Source: Rhizobium grahamii | Lineage (GTDB): Bacteria > Pseudomonadota > Alphaproteobacteria > Rhizobiales > Rhizobiaceae | DNA: 64,000 bases | Assembly: GCF_009498215.1 (NCBI RefSeq) | Contig: NZ_CP043498.1 | Coordinates: forward strand, 1,178,001-1,242,000 | Reading direction: 5' to 3' | Shown here: positions 53,108 through 61,235 of the stretch, in pieces | How the letters are laid out: each line of letters opens with the position of its first letter | Position numbering within the stretch: position 1 is the first letter of the stretch | Notes under the pieces: model-generated | What the model was told of the DNA's origin: nothing | What the model saw: only the letters and a program-made list of their open reading frames with translations | Database searches by the model: none | Translations under genes and position numbers: made by a program

Positions 53108-54331
53108 CTATGCCGGCTGGCCAAGCGCATCCTCATCGCTGCTATCGAACGCGATGCGGTCAAAGGCAATGCGCGCGACCGGGCTGAGCAGTTCGCCGGT
53201 CACCAGCGTCGTGATCAAACCTCGCAGCAACGGAAATTTCGTCACCGGACCGATCAGCAGATCTCGGCTGAAGGGAAGAATGCGGCTGTCCGACTGGTAG
53301 AAGGGTGTGAGGATGCTGCTCAGTAGCTGGTAGAACCGGATATGCATCTGCCGCTGGCGCAGATGCCGGGTCAGGCCGTCCGCAATCGTCTGCTGGCTGA
53401 TGAGCGCAGTGCAAAGCGAGGCGGCGTCGAGCAATGCCATGTTCGCTCCCTGGCCAAGCTGTGGGCTGGTCGCATGCCAGGCATCACCGATTCTGATTAT
53501 GTTGCGGCCCGCCAGCGGCTGTCGCGTATGATGCCGATAGCGCGCATGGACCGGCTCCGCGATTTCGGCCAGGTCCACCACGTCAGGCCAGAATGCGCGC
53601 ACCTCGTTGATCCAGGCGGCCCGTCCCGCGTTGCGCCACGCTGCGACGTCGGTATTTCGTATGCTCCAGAAGAACGTCGCCATGGGTGCTGCGCCGTCAT
53701 GCGCGGTGCCAACAGGCAGTACGCCGGCCATCTGGCTGGCCCTGTGATAGCGTTGCTGCAGTTCATCCTCGGCAAATGGGCCGCCCTTCGGCCACGGAAC
53801 CGTCGCCCAGAGCGCACCGTAGCTCAGTTCAGTCGCCGGTTTCCGGTCAAGCGGAGAACCTGCGCCCATGGCATCGACGACCAGATCGGCAGGCGACCCG
53901 TTTCGCGCTTCAAGCACAATGCGCGGACGGCTGCCATCCTCGACCGCCGTGACGCGGGAGGAGGTCTCAAAGCCAACGCCGGCACGAACGGCCGCGTCAA
54001 GCAGCAGATCGAACAGGGCGACGCGCTGAATGGCGATCCCGTGCGCGCCCTTTGCGTAGCTGACGTCGAGGACCGTGCGCCCATTGCTCGACAATCGGCC
54101 GTGCATCCGACGGATGCGCGAACCGCGCGCCAGGACCTGATCGAGCAATCCCATGTGGGAGAGAACCGCCGCTCCCGTCGGCTGAATGACGAAACCCGAA
54201 CCCACCGGCTGCGGTGCCGCCATCTGGTCATAGATCGTCACAGCAGCACCTTGCCGCGCCAGCAGTGTGGCGAGTGACAATCCGCCAATCCCTGCGCCTG
54301 CGATTGCGACTTCGAGCGACGTGAGGTTCAT
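53108..54331 (-). CDS. FAD-dependent monooxygenase
   Basis: The 407-residue product belongs to the PHBH-fold flavoprotein hydroxylases. It has the FAD motif AIAGAGIGGLSLATLLARQG, the middle DG-type element near VDAMGAGSPLD, and the GD motif IRIGDAWHATSPQLGQGANM. No membrane segment is visible. Its substrate is probably an aromatic or polyketide-like compound, but nothing in the neighbourhood narrows this. It is the last gene after a deaminase and mazG on the minus strand, converging on hflX. Confidence 0.88.
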   Translation of the reverse strand: MNLTSLEVAIAGAGIGGLSLATLLARQGAAVTIYDQMAAPQPVGSGFVIQPTGAAVLSHMGLLDQVLARGSRIRRMHGRLSSNGRTVLDVSYAKGAHGIAIQRVALFDLLLDAAVRAGVGFETSSRVTAVEDGSRPRIVLEARNGSPADLVVDAMGAGSPLDRKPATELSYGALWATVPWPKGGPFAEDELQQRYHRASQMAGVLPVGTAHDGAAPMATFFWSIRNTDVAAWRNAGRAAWINEVRAFWPDVVDLAEIAEPVHARYRHHTRQPLAGRNIIRIGDAWHATSPQLGQGANMALLDAASLCTALISQQTIADGLTRHLRQRQMHIRFYQLLSSILTPFYQSDSRILPFSRDLLIGPVTKFPLLRGLITTLVTGELLSPVARIAFDRIAFDSSDEDALGQPA

Positions 54332-54340
54332 CTGTCGGTA

Positions 54341-55174
54341 TCAGCCCAGCTGTCGCTCGATCGCCTTTGCGGCCTGCCAGATTTCTTCCATGCGTTCCAG
54401 GCTTGCAGCCTCCAGTTTCTCACCTTCTGCATCAAGAACAGTCTCTATATGCTTGAAACGACGCCGAAACTTTGTATTGGTTCCGCGCAATGCATCCTCG
54501 GGATCGGCTTTCACATGTCGGCCAATATTGACTACCGCGAAAATGAGGTCGCCGAGCTCGTCGCTGACCTTTGCCTGATCGCCCTCCGACAAGGCGACAC
54601 GCAGTTCGCCAATCTCTTCTTCGATCTTGTCGAGGATCGGTTCGGGAGCGGACCAGTCGAAACCGACCTTTGCGGCACGCTCCTGCAGCTTCAGCGCCTC
54701 CGTCAGGGCGGGGAAGCTTCGCTGCACTGAGCCCAGGAAGCCGGCCTTGAAATCCTCGGTGACGCCGCGCTTGGCCCGCCGCTCGGCGCGCTCGCGTTTT
54801 TCCACCTGCTTGATATCGTCCCACTGCTTCTTCACGGCGTCAGGCGTGTCGGCGTCGGAGCGGGCGAAGACATGCGGATGGCGACGGATCATCTTGCGGG
54901 TAATGGCCTCGACAACGTCGCCGAAGGAGAATTCGCCGGCTTCCTCGGCCATGCGCGCATGGAAGACGACCTGCAGCAGAAGGTCGCCGAGCTCCTCGCA
55001 GAGGTCGTCCATGTCATTGCGCTCGATCGCGTCGGAGACCTCGTAGGCCTCCTCGATCGTGTAGGGCTTGATCGTCTCGAATGTCTGGACGATGTCCCAG
55101 GGGCAGCCGCTTTCGGGGTTGCGCAGTGCTGCCATGATCTCGATCAGGCGTGAAATGTCTTTGGAAGCTTCCAT
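54341..55174 (-). CDS. mazG: Nucleoside triphosphate pyrophosphohydrolase MazG
   Basis: MazG hydrolyses nucleoside triphosphates, including damaged ones, to monophosphates. The 277-residue product has two MazG-type domains: the first with CPWDIVQTFETIKPYTIEEAYEV split across its helices and CEELGDLLLQVVFHARMAEE carrying the Mg-binding EExxE..ExxD ligands, and the second with KIEEEIGELRVAL and SDELGDLIFAVVNI. It starts at ATG 55174; a GTG at 55180 is an alternative. It is six bases after the deaminase gene. Confidence 0.95.
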   Translation of the reverse strand: MEASKDISRLIEIMAALRNPESGCPWDIVQTFETIKPYTIEEAYEVSDAIERNDMDDLCEELGDLLLQVVFHARMAEEAGEFSFGDVVEAITRKMIRRHPHVFARSDADTPDAVKKQWDDIKQVEKRERAERRAKRGVTEDFKAGFLGSVQRSFPALTEALKLQERAAKVGFDWSAPEPILDKIEEEIGELRVALSEGDQAKVSDELGDLIFAVVNIGRHVKADPEDALRGTNTKFRRRFKHIETVLDAEGEKLEAASLERMEEIWQAAKAIERQLG

Positions 55175-55180
55175 GATCAC

Positions 55181-55768
55181 TCAGTTCAGCGGAATGTCGT
55201 TGTCGCTCTTCGATGCCTGGTAGCTGTTCGAAAGCGAATCGTAGCGCGCCTTGATGCGTGCCGTCTGCGACTTCAACTCGGCCTTCATCCGATCGTCCTC
55301 GGTTTCGACCAGATCGGCGATAGCAAAGCTGTTCCAGAACGCATTGCTGCGCCGATAGCCGCCGGGTTCCAGGCCGAAAACCTCCTTGAGGATTTTCAGG
55401 TCGTGCGGGATGGCGAAGGCGTCGCGCGAATCTTCGTGGCTGAAGAAGTAGTAGAAATTGTCGAACCCGGCCCAGGTGATGGCCGACATGCACATGGTGC
55501 AGGGTTCGTGAGTGGAGAGAAAGATCAGGTCTTTCGTGGCCGGTTTTTCGCCGAGTTCGTAGAAGCGCTTCAGCGTATGCACCTCGCCGTGCCAAAGAGG
55601 GTTCTCAAGCTCGTTGTTCGTCTCCGCGATGACGAGCGAGAGGTCTGATTTGCGCAGGATGGCGGCGCCAAACACCTTGTTGCCGGCTGCGACGCCGCGC
55701 TCGGTCATCGGCAAGATGTCCTGTTCCATGACGTTGAGCAGGCGGGCGGCTATGGTCTTGTCTGGCAT
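55181..55768 (-). CDS. Cytidine/guanine deaminase-like zinc enzyme
   Basis: The 195-residue product has the zinc deaminase signature His60-x-Glu62 in WHGEVH and Pro-Cys-x-x-Cys in EPCTMC (Cys90, Cys93). It belongs to the cytidine/deoxycytidylate and tRNA-adenosine deaminase superfamily. About 40 residues longer than the tRNA-adenosine enzymes, it has an extended C terminus after VFGLEPGG. The actual nucleobase or nucleoside substrate is not known. It heads the deaminase-mazG-monooxygenase run and is divergent from cysG. Confidence 0.88.
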   Translation of the reverse strand: MPDKTIAARLLNVMEQDILPMTERGVAAGNKVFGAAILRKSDLSLVIAETNNELENPLWHGEVHTLKRFYELGEKPATKDLIFLSTHEPCTMCMSAITWAGFDNFYYFFSHEDSRDAFAIPHDLKILKEVFGLEPGGYRRSNAFWNSFAIADLVETEDDRMKAELKSQTARIKARYDSLSNSYQASKSDNDIPLN

Positions 55769-55906
55769 GAATTTCTCCTTGTGATCAGCACTCTAGCGCC
55801 AGCGTCATTGAAGGCAAATCCCGATCGGAGCATGCTGTCGGTTTGTCACAGGCTTTCTGCTGCTATCCGACGGGTCAAAGTGTGCTCCTATCGCCGCACC
55901 GGTGAC

Positions 55907-55938
55907 TTTTACTCAAATCATTGGAAGACCGAGTAAAA
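55907..55938. promoter_or_regulatory. Inverted repeat TTTTACTC-N16-GAGTAAAA upstream of cysG
   Basis: TTTTACTC at 55907-55914 and GAGTAAAA at 55931-55938 are perfect inverted copies with a 16-base spacer in the 258-base divergent gap between the deaminase and cysG genes. Centre-to-centre spacing of 24 bases, about two helical turns, suits a dimeric regulator. A LysR-type sulfur regulator is plausible but unproven. Confidence 0.45.
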
Positions 55939-56026
55939 GAATACCCGCCCATGGGGGCTTTGGAATTTCTGTTCCTTCATTTGCCTTGTCGGAGCGTGCA
56001 TATTCCGGCAACTTCGAAATGGATTG

Positions 56027-57466
56027 ATGATGCCTCCCAAGACTGAACAACTGTCGGTATTTCCTGCCTTCTTCCGTGTTGAAGGCAAGATCGCGGCTGT
56101 CTTCGGCAATGGTGACGAGGCCTTCGCCAAGGTTCGTCTGCTCCTCAATACACAGGCGCGGATCGTTGCCTATGCGGATCGCCCCGAAGCCGACTACCAC
56201 GCCTTCCTGATTGCAAACCGGATCGAAACGGTACGATCAGGCTTTGTTGCCGAGCAGATCAATGGCGCAACGCTCGTCTTCGCGGCGACCGGAGATGCGG
56301 CGCAGGATCGCGCCATCGTTGAGGCTGCGCGTGCCGAGAAGGTGCCCGCCAACGCCGTCGATCAGCCTGAATATTGCGACTTCTTCACGCCCGCACTTGT
56401 CAATCGCGCGCCAGTGGCTGTCGCCATCGGCACGGAAGGTGCCGGTCCCGTGCTGGCGCAGATGATCCGCGCCCAGGTCGACCAGTTGCTTGCACCGTCG
56501 CTCGGTCGTCTTGCCGATCTCGCGATCGGTTACCGCAAGGCCGTCGAGCAGATTGTTCCCAAGGGCGCTGCGCGCCGCCTTTTCTGGCGCCGCTTCTTCT
56601 CGGGCGCCGTTGCCGATGCCGTCGCCAATGAAAACCTGCCGCAGGCGCGCCGTGCGGCCAATGGCCTGCTGCAGTCTGCCGAAAAGGTCGAGGGCCACGT
56701 GTGGCTTGTCGGCGCCGGCCCTGGAGCCGCCGATCTGCTGACGCTGCGCGCCCAGCGCGTGATGATGGAAGCCGATGTCATCGTCTATGATGCCCTCGTG
56801 CCGCAGGAAATCGTCGATATGGGCCGCCGTGACGCCGAGCGTTTGTCGGTCGGCAAGCGTAAGGGATGCCATTCGAAGTCTCAGGAAGAGATCAACGATC
56901 TGCTCGTGCACCTCGGTCGCGAAGGCAAGCGCGTGGTTCGCCTGAAGTCGGGCGATCCGCTCGTGTACGGCCGGGCTGGCGAGGAGATGGCCGCACTGCG
57001 TGCTGCGGGCATTTCCTATGAAGTCGTGCCCGGTATCACGTCGGCCTTCGCCGCAGCCGCCGACTTCGAACTGCCGCTGACGCTGCGGGGCGTGGCGTCG
57101 TCGCTGGTCTTCACCACTGGCCACGATCTGACCGGTGACGTCTTGCCGGATTGGGCGAGCCTTGCGGTCTCGGGCGCAACGATCGCCGTCTACATGGGTC
57201 GCACCGTCGCGGCATCCGTGGCCGAACGCCTGATGCGGGCCGGCCTGCCTGCGGAAACGACTGTTGCTGTGATCGAAAACGCAAGCCGTTCCGACAGACG
57301 CCTGCTGCATGGTATTCTGCGGGATCTTCCGGATCTGCAGCACCGAGACGAGTTGACCGGTCCGGTCATGGTTATTATCGGCGATGCGGTCGCAGGCGCC
57401 AATTTCGAACTGTCGGAACCGCTTGTGCGCGAACGCGCCCGGTCCGAGGAATTTGCAAGGAGCTGA
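56027..57466 (+). CDS. cysG: Siroheme synthase CysG (fused)
   Basis: CysG makes siroheme, the cofactor of sulfite reductase, from uroporphyrinogen III. The 479-residue product has an N-terminal dehydrogenase/ferrochelatase part (about 1-210) and a C-terminal SUMT methyltransferase with VWLVGAGPGAADLLTLRA, the VIVYDALVPQEIVD segment, and RLKSGDPLVYGRAGEE. The N-terminal dinucleotide loop is AVFGNGDEAFAKV, a poor match to the GGGxVAxRK of E. coli CysG. ATGs at 56027 and 56030 are both possible. DUF2849 starts two bases after its stop. Confidence 0.94.
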   Translation: MMPPKTEQLSVFPAFFRVEGKIAAVFGNGDEAFAKVRLLLNTQARIVAYADRPEADYHAFLIANRIETVRSGFVAEQINGATLVFAATGDAAQDRAIVEAARAEKVPANAVDQPEYCDFFTPALVNRAPVAVAIGTEGAGPVLAQMIRAQVDQLLAPSLGRLADLAIGYRKAVEQIVPKGAARRLFWRRFFSGAVADAVANENLPQARRAANGLLQSAEKVEGHVWLVGAGPGAADLLTLRAQRVMMEADVIVYDALVPQEIVDMGRRDAERLSVGKRKGCHSKSQEEINDLLVHLGREGKRVVRLKSGDPLVYGRAGEEMAALRAAGISYEVVPGITSAFAAAADFELPLTLRGVASSLVFTTGHDLTGDVLPDWASLAVSGATIAVYMGRTVAASVAERLMRAGLPAETTVAVIENASRSDRRLLHGILRDLPDLQHRDELTGPVMVIIGDAVAGANFELSEPLVRERARSEEFARS

Positions 57467-57468
57467 AC

Positions 57469-57783
57469 ATGGTAGACAAGGTTCTCACCGCCAACCGCTT
57501 GACGGACGGCATTGCCGTCTGGCTGAATGCCAATGGCGAATGGGTCGTCTCTCTGCAGGAAGCCCTTGTTGCCCGCCATGCCGAGGCCGTCGCGGCTCTG
57601 GAAGCGATCGGTAAAAAGTCCTATGCCGACAATCAGGTCGTGGACGTCGCCGTCGTCGAGGTTCAGGAAACCGATGGCGTGCTGTGGCCGTTGCGTCTTC
57701 GCGAGCGTATTCGTGCGCAGGGCCCGACCATGGAATACGCGCCGGGCTACAAGCCTGCCGACCCCGCATTTATCGCAGTCTGA
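57469..57783 (+). CDS. DUF2849 domain-containing protein
   Basis: The 104-residue product begins MVDKVLTANRLTDGIAVWLN and contains ADNQVVDVAVVEVQETDGV and a basic RLRERIRAQGPTMEYAPGY segment. It matches DUF2849, a family found almost only beside sulfite reductase genes in alphaproteobacteria; function unknown. There are no cysteines and no export signal. AAGGAG precedes the ATG at the right distance, and the gene lies between cysG and cysI with gaps of two and eight bases, so translation is likely coupled. Confidence 0.85.
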   Translation: MVDKVLTANRLTDGIAVWLNANGEWVVSLQEALVARHAEAVAALEAIGKKSYADNQVVDVAVVEVQETDGVLWPLRLRERIRAQGPTMEYAPGYKPADPAFIAV

Positions 57784-57791
57784 GGAAGCAG

Positions 57792-59462
57792 ATGTATCGT
57801 TACGACGAATTTGACCACGCTTTTGTCGCCGAGCGCGTCGAGCAGTTCCGCGACCAGGTTCAGCGCCGCCTTTCCGGCGAGCTCGCGGAGGATGCGTTCA
57901 AGCCGCTGCGCCTGATGAACGGCGTCTATCTGCAGCTTCACGCCTACATGCTGCGCATCGCCATTCCCTACGGCACACTCAGCTCGCGCCAGATGCGTAT
58001 GCTTGCTCATGTTGCTCGCAAGTACGACCGTGGCTATGGCCACTTCACGACTCGACAGAATCTGCAGTTCAACTGGCCGAAACTTTCGGACATGCCCGAT
58101 GTTCTGGCCGAACTTGCGACCGTCGAGATGCACGCGATGCAGACCTCCGGCAACTGCATCCGCAACGTCACGGCTGACCATTTCGCCGGCGCGGCCGCGG
58201 ATGAAGTTGCAGATCCGCGCCCATATGCCGAGATTCTTCGCCAGTGGTCCTCCGTGCATCCGGAATTCTCCTTCCTGCCGCGCAAGTTCAAGATCGCCGT
58301 CACCGGCGCCGAACGTGACCGCGCTGCGATCCAGGTTCACGATATCGGCCTGCATCTGAAGAAGAACGAGAAGGGCGAAATCGGGTTTGCCGTCTATGTC
58401 GGTGGTGGCCAGGGCCGCACGCCGATGATCGCGAAGCTGATCCGCGATTTCCTGCCGGAGGAAGATCTGCTGTCCTACACGACGGCAGTCATGCGCGTGT
58501 ATAACCTGCATGGTCGTCGCGATAACAAGTACAAGGCACGCATCAAGATCCTCGTGCATGAAACAGGTGCGGAAGAACTGGCGCGTCAGGTCGAGGCCGA
58601 GTTTGCCGAACTCAAGGACACCGAGCTGAAGCTGCCGGAAGCGGATGTCGAGGCCATCACCGCCTATTTCGCGCCGCCGGCTCTGCCGGAGCGCGCTGAA
58701 GGTTGGGAAAACCTCGCTCGCTGGAAGAAGGCCGATCCGGCATTCGCACGTTGGGTGCAGCAGAACGTGCAGCCCCACAAGAACCCGGACTACGGTATGG
58801 TGACGATCTCGCTGAAGCCGATCGGCGGCATTCCGGGCGATGCCTCGGATAGCCAGATGGAGGCGGTTGCCGATATCGCCGAAGAGTATGCCTTCGATGA
58901 AATCCGCGTCAGCCACGAGCAGAATCTGATCCTGCCGCATGTGGCGCTTGCTGATCTCGAGGCCGTCTATCGCGGCCTGGTTTCCATCGGCCTTGCCGAA
59001 GCCAATGCCGGCCTGATCACTGATATCATTGCCTGTCCCGGGCTGGACTACTGCGCGCTCGCCAATGCGCGCTCAATCCCCGTTGCGCAGGAAATCTCCC
59101 GGCGTTTCGGCGATCCGGATCGCCAGGCTGAAATCGGCGAGCTGAAGATCAAGATCTCCGGCTGCATCAATGCCTGCGGCCATCACCATGTCGGTCACAT
59201 CGGCCTGCTTGGCGTCGAAAAGAAGGGTGCTGAACTCTACCAGATCACGCTTGGCGGTTCTGGCGACGAGCATACGTCGATCGGCGAAATCATCGGTCGC
59301 GGCTTCGAGCCCGATAAGGTGACCGATGCGATCGAAACGATCGTCAACACCTATCTGGCAATCCGCAAGGATCCGTCGGAAATCTTCCTCGAAGCCTATC
59401 GCCGCGTCGGTCCGCAGCCGTTCAAGGACGCGCTCTATGGTTCAGCGGCAGAAGCGGCGTAG
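57792..59462 (+). CDS. cysI: Sulfite reductase hemoprotein (nitrite/sulfite reductase family)
   Basis: The 556-residue product reduces sulfite to sulfide with a coupled siroheme and 4Fe-4S cluster. The cluster cysteines are Cys415 and Cys421 (CPGLDYC) and Cys458 and Cys462 (GCINACGHHHVGHIG), in the usual C-x5-C ... C-x3-C order. Siroheme contacts include TRQNLQFNWPKL and NVTADHF. No flavoprotein (cysJ) gene follows, so electrons probably come from ferredoxin or another donor. ATG 57792 follows AGGAAG. Confidence 0.95.
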   Translation: MYRYDEFDHAFVAERVEQFRDQVQRRLSGELAEDAFKPLRLMNGVYLQLHAYMLRIAIPYGTLSSRQMRMLAHVARKYDRGYGHFTTRQNLQFNWPKLSDMPDVLAELATVEMHAMQTSGNCIRNVTADHFAGAAADEVADPRPYAEILRQWSSVHPEFSFLPRKFKIAVTGAERDRAAIQVHDIGLHLKKNEKGEIGFAVYVGGGQGRTPMIAKLIRDFLPEEDLLSYTTAVMRVYNLHGRRDNKYKARIKILVHETGAEELARQVEAEFAELKDTELKLPEADVEAITAYFAPPALPERAEGWENLARWKKADPAFARWVQQNVQPHKNPDYGMVTISLKPIGGIPGDASDSQMEAVADIAEEYAFDEIRVSHEQNLILPHVALADLEAVYRGLVSIGLAEANAGLITDIIACPGLDYCALANARSIPVAQEISRRFGDPDRQAEIGELKIKISGCINACGHHHVGHIGLLGVEKKGAELYQITLGGSGDEHTSIGEIIGRGFEPDKVTDAIETIVNTYLAIRKDPSEIFLEAYRRVGPQPFKDALYGSAAEAA

Positions 59463-59471
59463 GAGAGGACG

Positions 59472-59984
59472 ATGACCAAGATCTGGAGAGAAACGGGCTT
59501 CGTCGAGAACGATCCGTGGGTGATCGAGACGGAAGAGGTCAAGGCAGGCGAGGGGCAGAAGCCCCTTCTTACCATGGACGAACTGATCGCCAAGGCCGAC
59601 GAAAGCAACGAGGTTGGCTTCGGCGTGCTGATCAAGCCGGCGGACGATGTCCGCAAGCTTGAGCCCTATCTCTATCGCCTGGAGATTGTCGCTGTTGCCT
59701 TTCCGGCGTTCAACGACGGCCGGGCCTTCAGCCACGCATCCCTGCTGCGCGACCGCTTGGGATACACCAACGAACTGCGTGCCGTCGGTGATGTGCTGAT
59801 TGATCAGATTCCGCTGATGCAGCGTGTCGGCATCGACAGCTTCGCCGTCACCAACGAGACTGCGATAAAGCGTCTCACGGAACATCGTCTGCCGGGGATT
59901 CCGCATCATTATCAACCGGCTGTGCGTGACGCGGACGCCGGCAAGGGCTATAGTTGGCGTCGTCAGGCGAAGCCGGCTGCGTAA
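59472..59984 (+). CDS. DUF934 domain-containing protein (sulfite reductase-linked)
   Basis: This 170-residue protein belongs to DUF934, found next to cysI in many proteobacteria. Recognisable stretches are PLLTMDELIAKAD, LEIVAVAFPAFNDGRAFSHA, LRDRLGYTNELRAVGDVLID, and FAVTNETAIKRL. It has no signal peptide and few cysteines, so a redox role is not apparent. Nine bases after cysI, it is the last gene of the sulfite operon. Function unknown; a role in sulfite reductase assembly or electron delivery is inference. Confidence 0.9.
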   Translation: MTKIWRETGFVENDPWVIETEEVKAGEGQKPLLTMDELIAKADESNEVGFGVLIKPADDVRKLEPYLYRLEIVAVAFPAFNDGRAFSHASLLRDRLGYTNELRAVGDVLIDQIPLMQRVGIDSFAVTNETAIKRLTEHRLPGIPHHYQPAVRDADAGKGYSWRRQAKPAA

Positions 59985-60022
59985 GCACCGGTTCGCCGTC
60001 AAGGAATTTGACGGAACGGTGC
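59985..60022 (+). promoter_or_regulatory. Hairpin filling the DUF934-ubiH gap
   Basis: Outer arms GCACCG (59985-59990) and CGGTGC (60017-60022) and inner arms CCGTCAA (59996-60002) and TTGACGG (60008-60014) form a bulged hairpin that covers the whole gap and ends two bases before the ubiH-like ATG. It has no T-run. It would include the ribosome-binding region and may affect translation. Confidence 0.5.
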
Positions 60023-60023
60023 A

Positions 60024-61235
60024 ATGAAGACTTTTGAAATCGCGGTGATCGGTGGCGGCCTTGCCGGCATGATCGCCGCTATCGCCTTGGCTCGCGGCGG
60101 ACGCAACGTTACTCTTGTTGCTCCGCCGTCATCAAGCCAGGACCGGCGCACGACCGCGCTCATGGATCAGTCGATCCGTTTCCTCGACAGGTTGACCCTT
60201 TGGGAAAAGCTGCGCCCGGCGGCCGCTCCGCTTTCGACGATGCGGATCATCGATGGCACGAATCGCTTGCTGCGGGCGCCGATCACCACCTTCCGTTCCG
60301 TCGAACTCGATCTCGAAGCCTTCGGCTACAATTTCCCGAACAAGGCGCTGATGGAAGTGTTGGAAGCCGCGATTGCCGCCGAAGGCAATATCACGCGCTT
60401 CAGCTCGTTTGCCGACGCGATCGATATCGGTGGCGATTCGGTGACTGTCTCGCTCGCTGATGGAGAAGTCCTGTCGGCCTCGTTCGTGGTGGGCGCGGAT
60501 GGGCGCAAGTCCAAGCTGCGCGAGACTGCTGGCATCGATGTGAAGACATGGTCCTATCCGCAATCGGCCATGGTGTTGAATTTCCAGCACTCGCTGCCGC
60601 ACGAAAATATCTCGACGGAGTTCCACACCGAAAGCGGCCCGTTCACTCAGGTGCCGCTCCCGGGCAACCGCTCCAGCCTCGTATGGGTCCAGAACCCGTC
60701 GGATGCAGTGGCCCGCAATGAACTTTCGCTCGTTGAACTGAGCAATGTCGTCGAGGAGCGAATGCAGTCGCTGCTCGGCAAGGTGACTGTCGAAGAGGGC
60801 GTGCAGCTCTGGCCCCTGTCAGGCATGATGGCCCATCGCTCCGGCAAGGGACGAATTGCCCTGATCGGCGAAGCTTCGCATGTCTTCCCACCGATCGGCG
60901 CACAGGGGCTCAATCTCAGCCTGCGCGACGTGCTGGCGCTGTCGGACATTCTGTGCACGCGGCCGGAACTGCCGATCGCTGCGGATGCCGGCGACCAGTT
61001 CGATCGCAAGCGTCGCGCCGATATCATGACCCGTACCGCGAGCGTCGATCTTCTCAACCGCTCGCTTTTGTCCGATTTCCTGCCGGTTCAGATGATGCGT
61101 GCGGCCGGTCTGCATATCCTGTCGGCGCTGCCGCCACTGCGCAGCATCGTCATGCGCGAGGGCATCGAGCCCGGACGCGGCTTCCGCGACATTCCGAGTG
61201 CCATCAGGGATAGACTAAGCCGGAAGAAAGCCTGA
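60024..61235 (+). CDS. UbiH/UbiF family FAD-dependent hydroxylase
   Basis: The 403-residue product has the FAD motif IAVIGGGLAGMIAAIALARG, a DG-type element (VVGADGRKSKLRE), and the GD motif LIGEASHVFPPIGAQGLNLS, all characteristic of the ubiquinone-ring hydroxylase group. It likely hydroxylates a ubiquinone precursor at the inner membrane; which ring position cannot be decided here. It follows the DUF934 gene after a hairpin-filled gap. Its 3' end overlaps that of the AEC transporter by 21 bases. Confidence 0.9.
   Translation: MKTFEIAVIGGGLAGMIAAIALARGGRNVTLVAPPSSSQDRRTTALMDQSIRFLDRLTLWEKLRPAAAPLSTMRIIDGTNRLLRAPITTFRSVELDLEAFGYNFPNKALMEVLEAAIAAEGNITRFSSFADAIDIGGDSVTVSLADGEVLSASFVVGADGRKSKLRETAGIDVKTWSYPQSAMVLNFQHSLPHENISTEFHTESGPFTQVPLPGNRSSLVWVQNPSDAVARNELSLVELSNVVEERMQSLLGKVTVEEGVQLWPLSGMMAHRSGKGRIALIGEASHVFPPIGAQGLNLSLRDVLALSDILCTRPELPIAADAGDQFDRKRRADIMTRTASVDLLNRSLLSDFLPVQMMRAAGLHILSALPPLRSIVMREGIEPGRGFRDIPSAIRDRLSRKKA

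Noticed and set aside
53342..54277. A 311-codon plus-strand frame opposite the FAD monooxygenase
   Set aside because: It is fully antisense to a gene with clear FAD motifs and is rich in Arg, Gly and Pro, typical of shadow frames.
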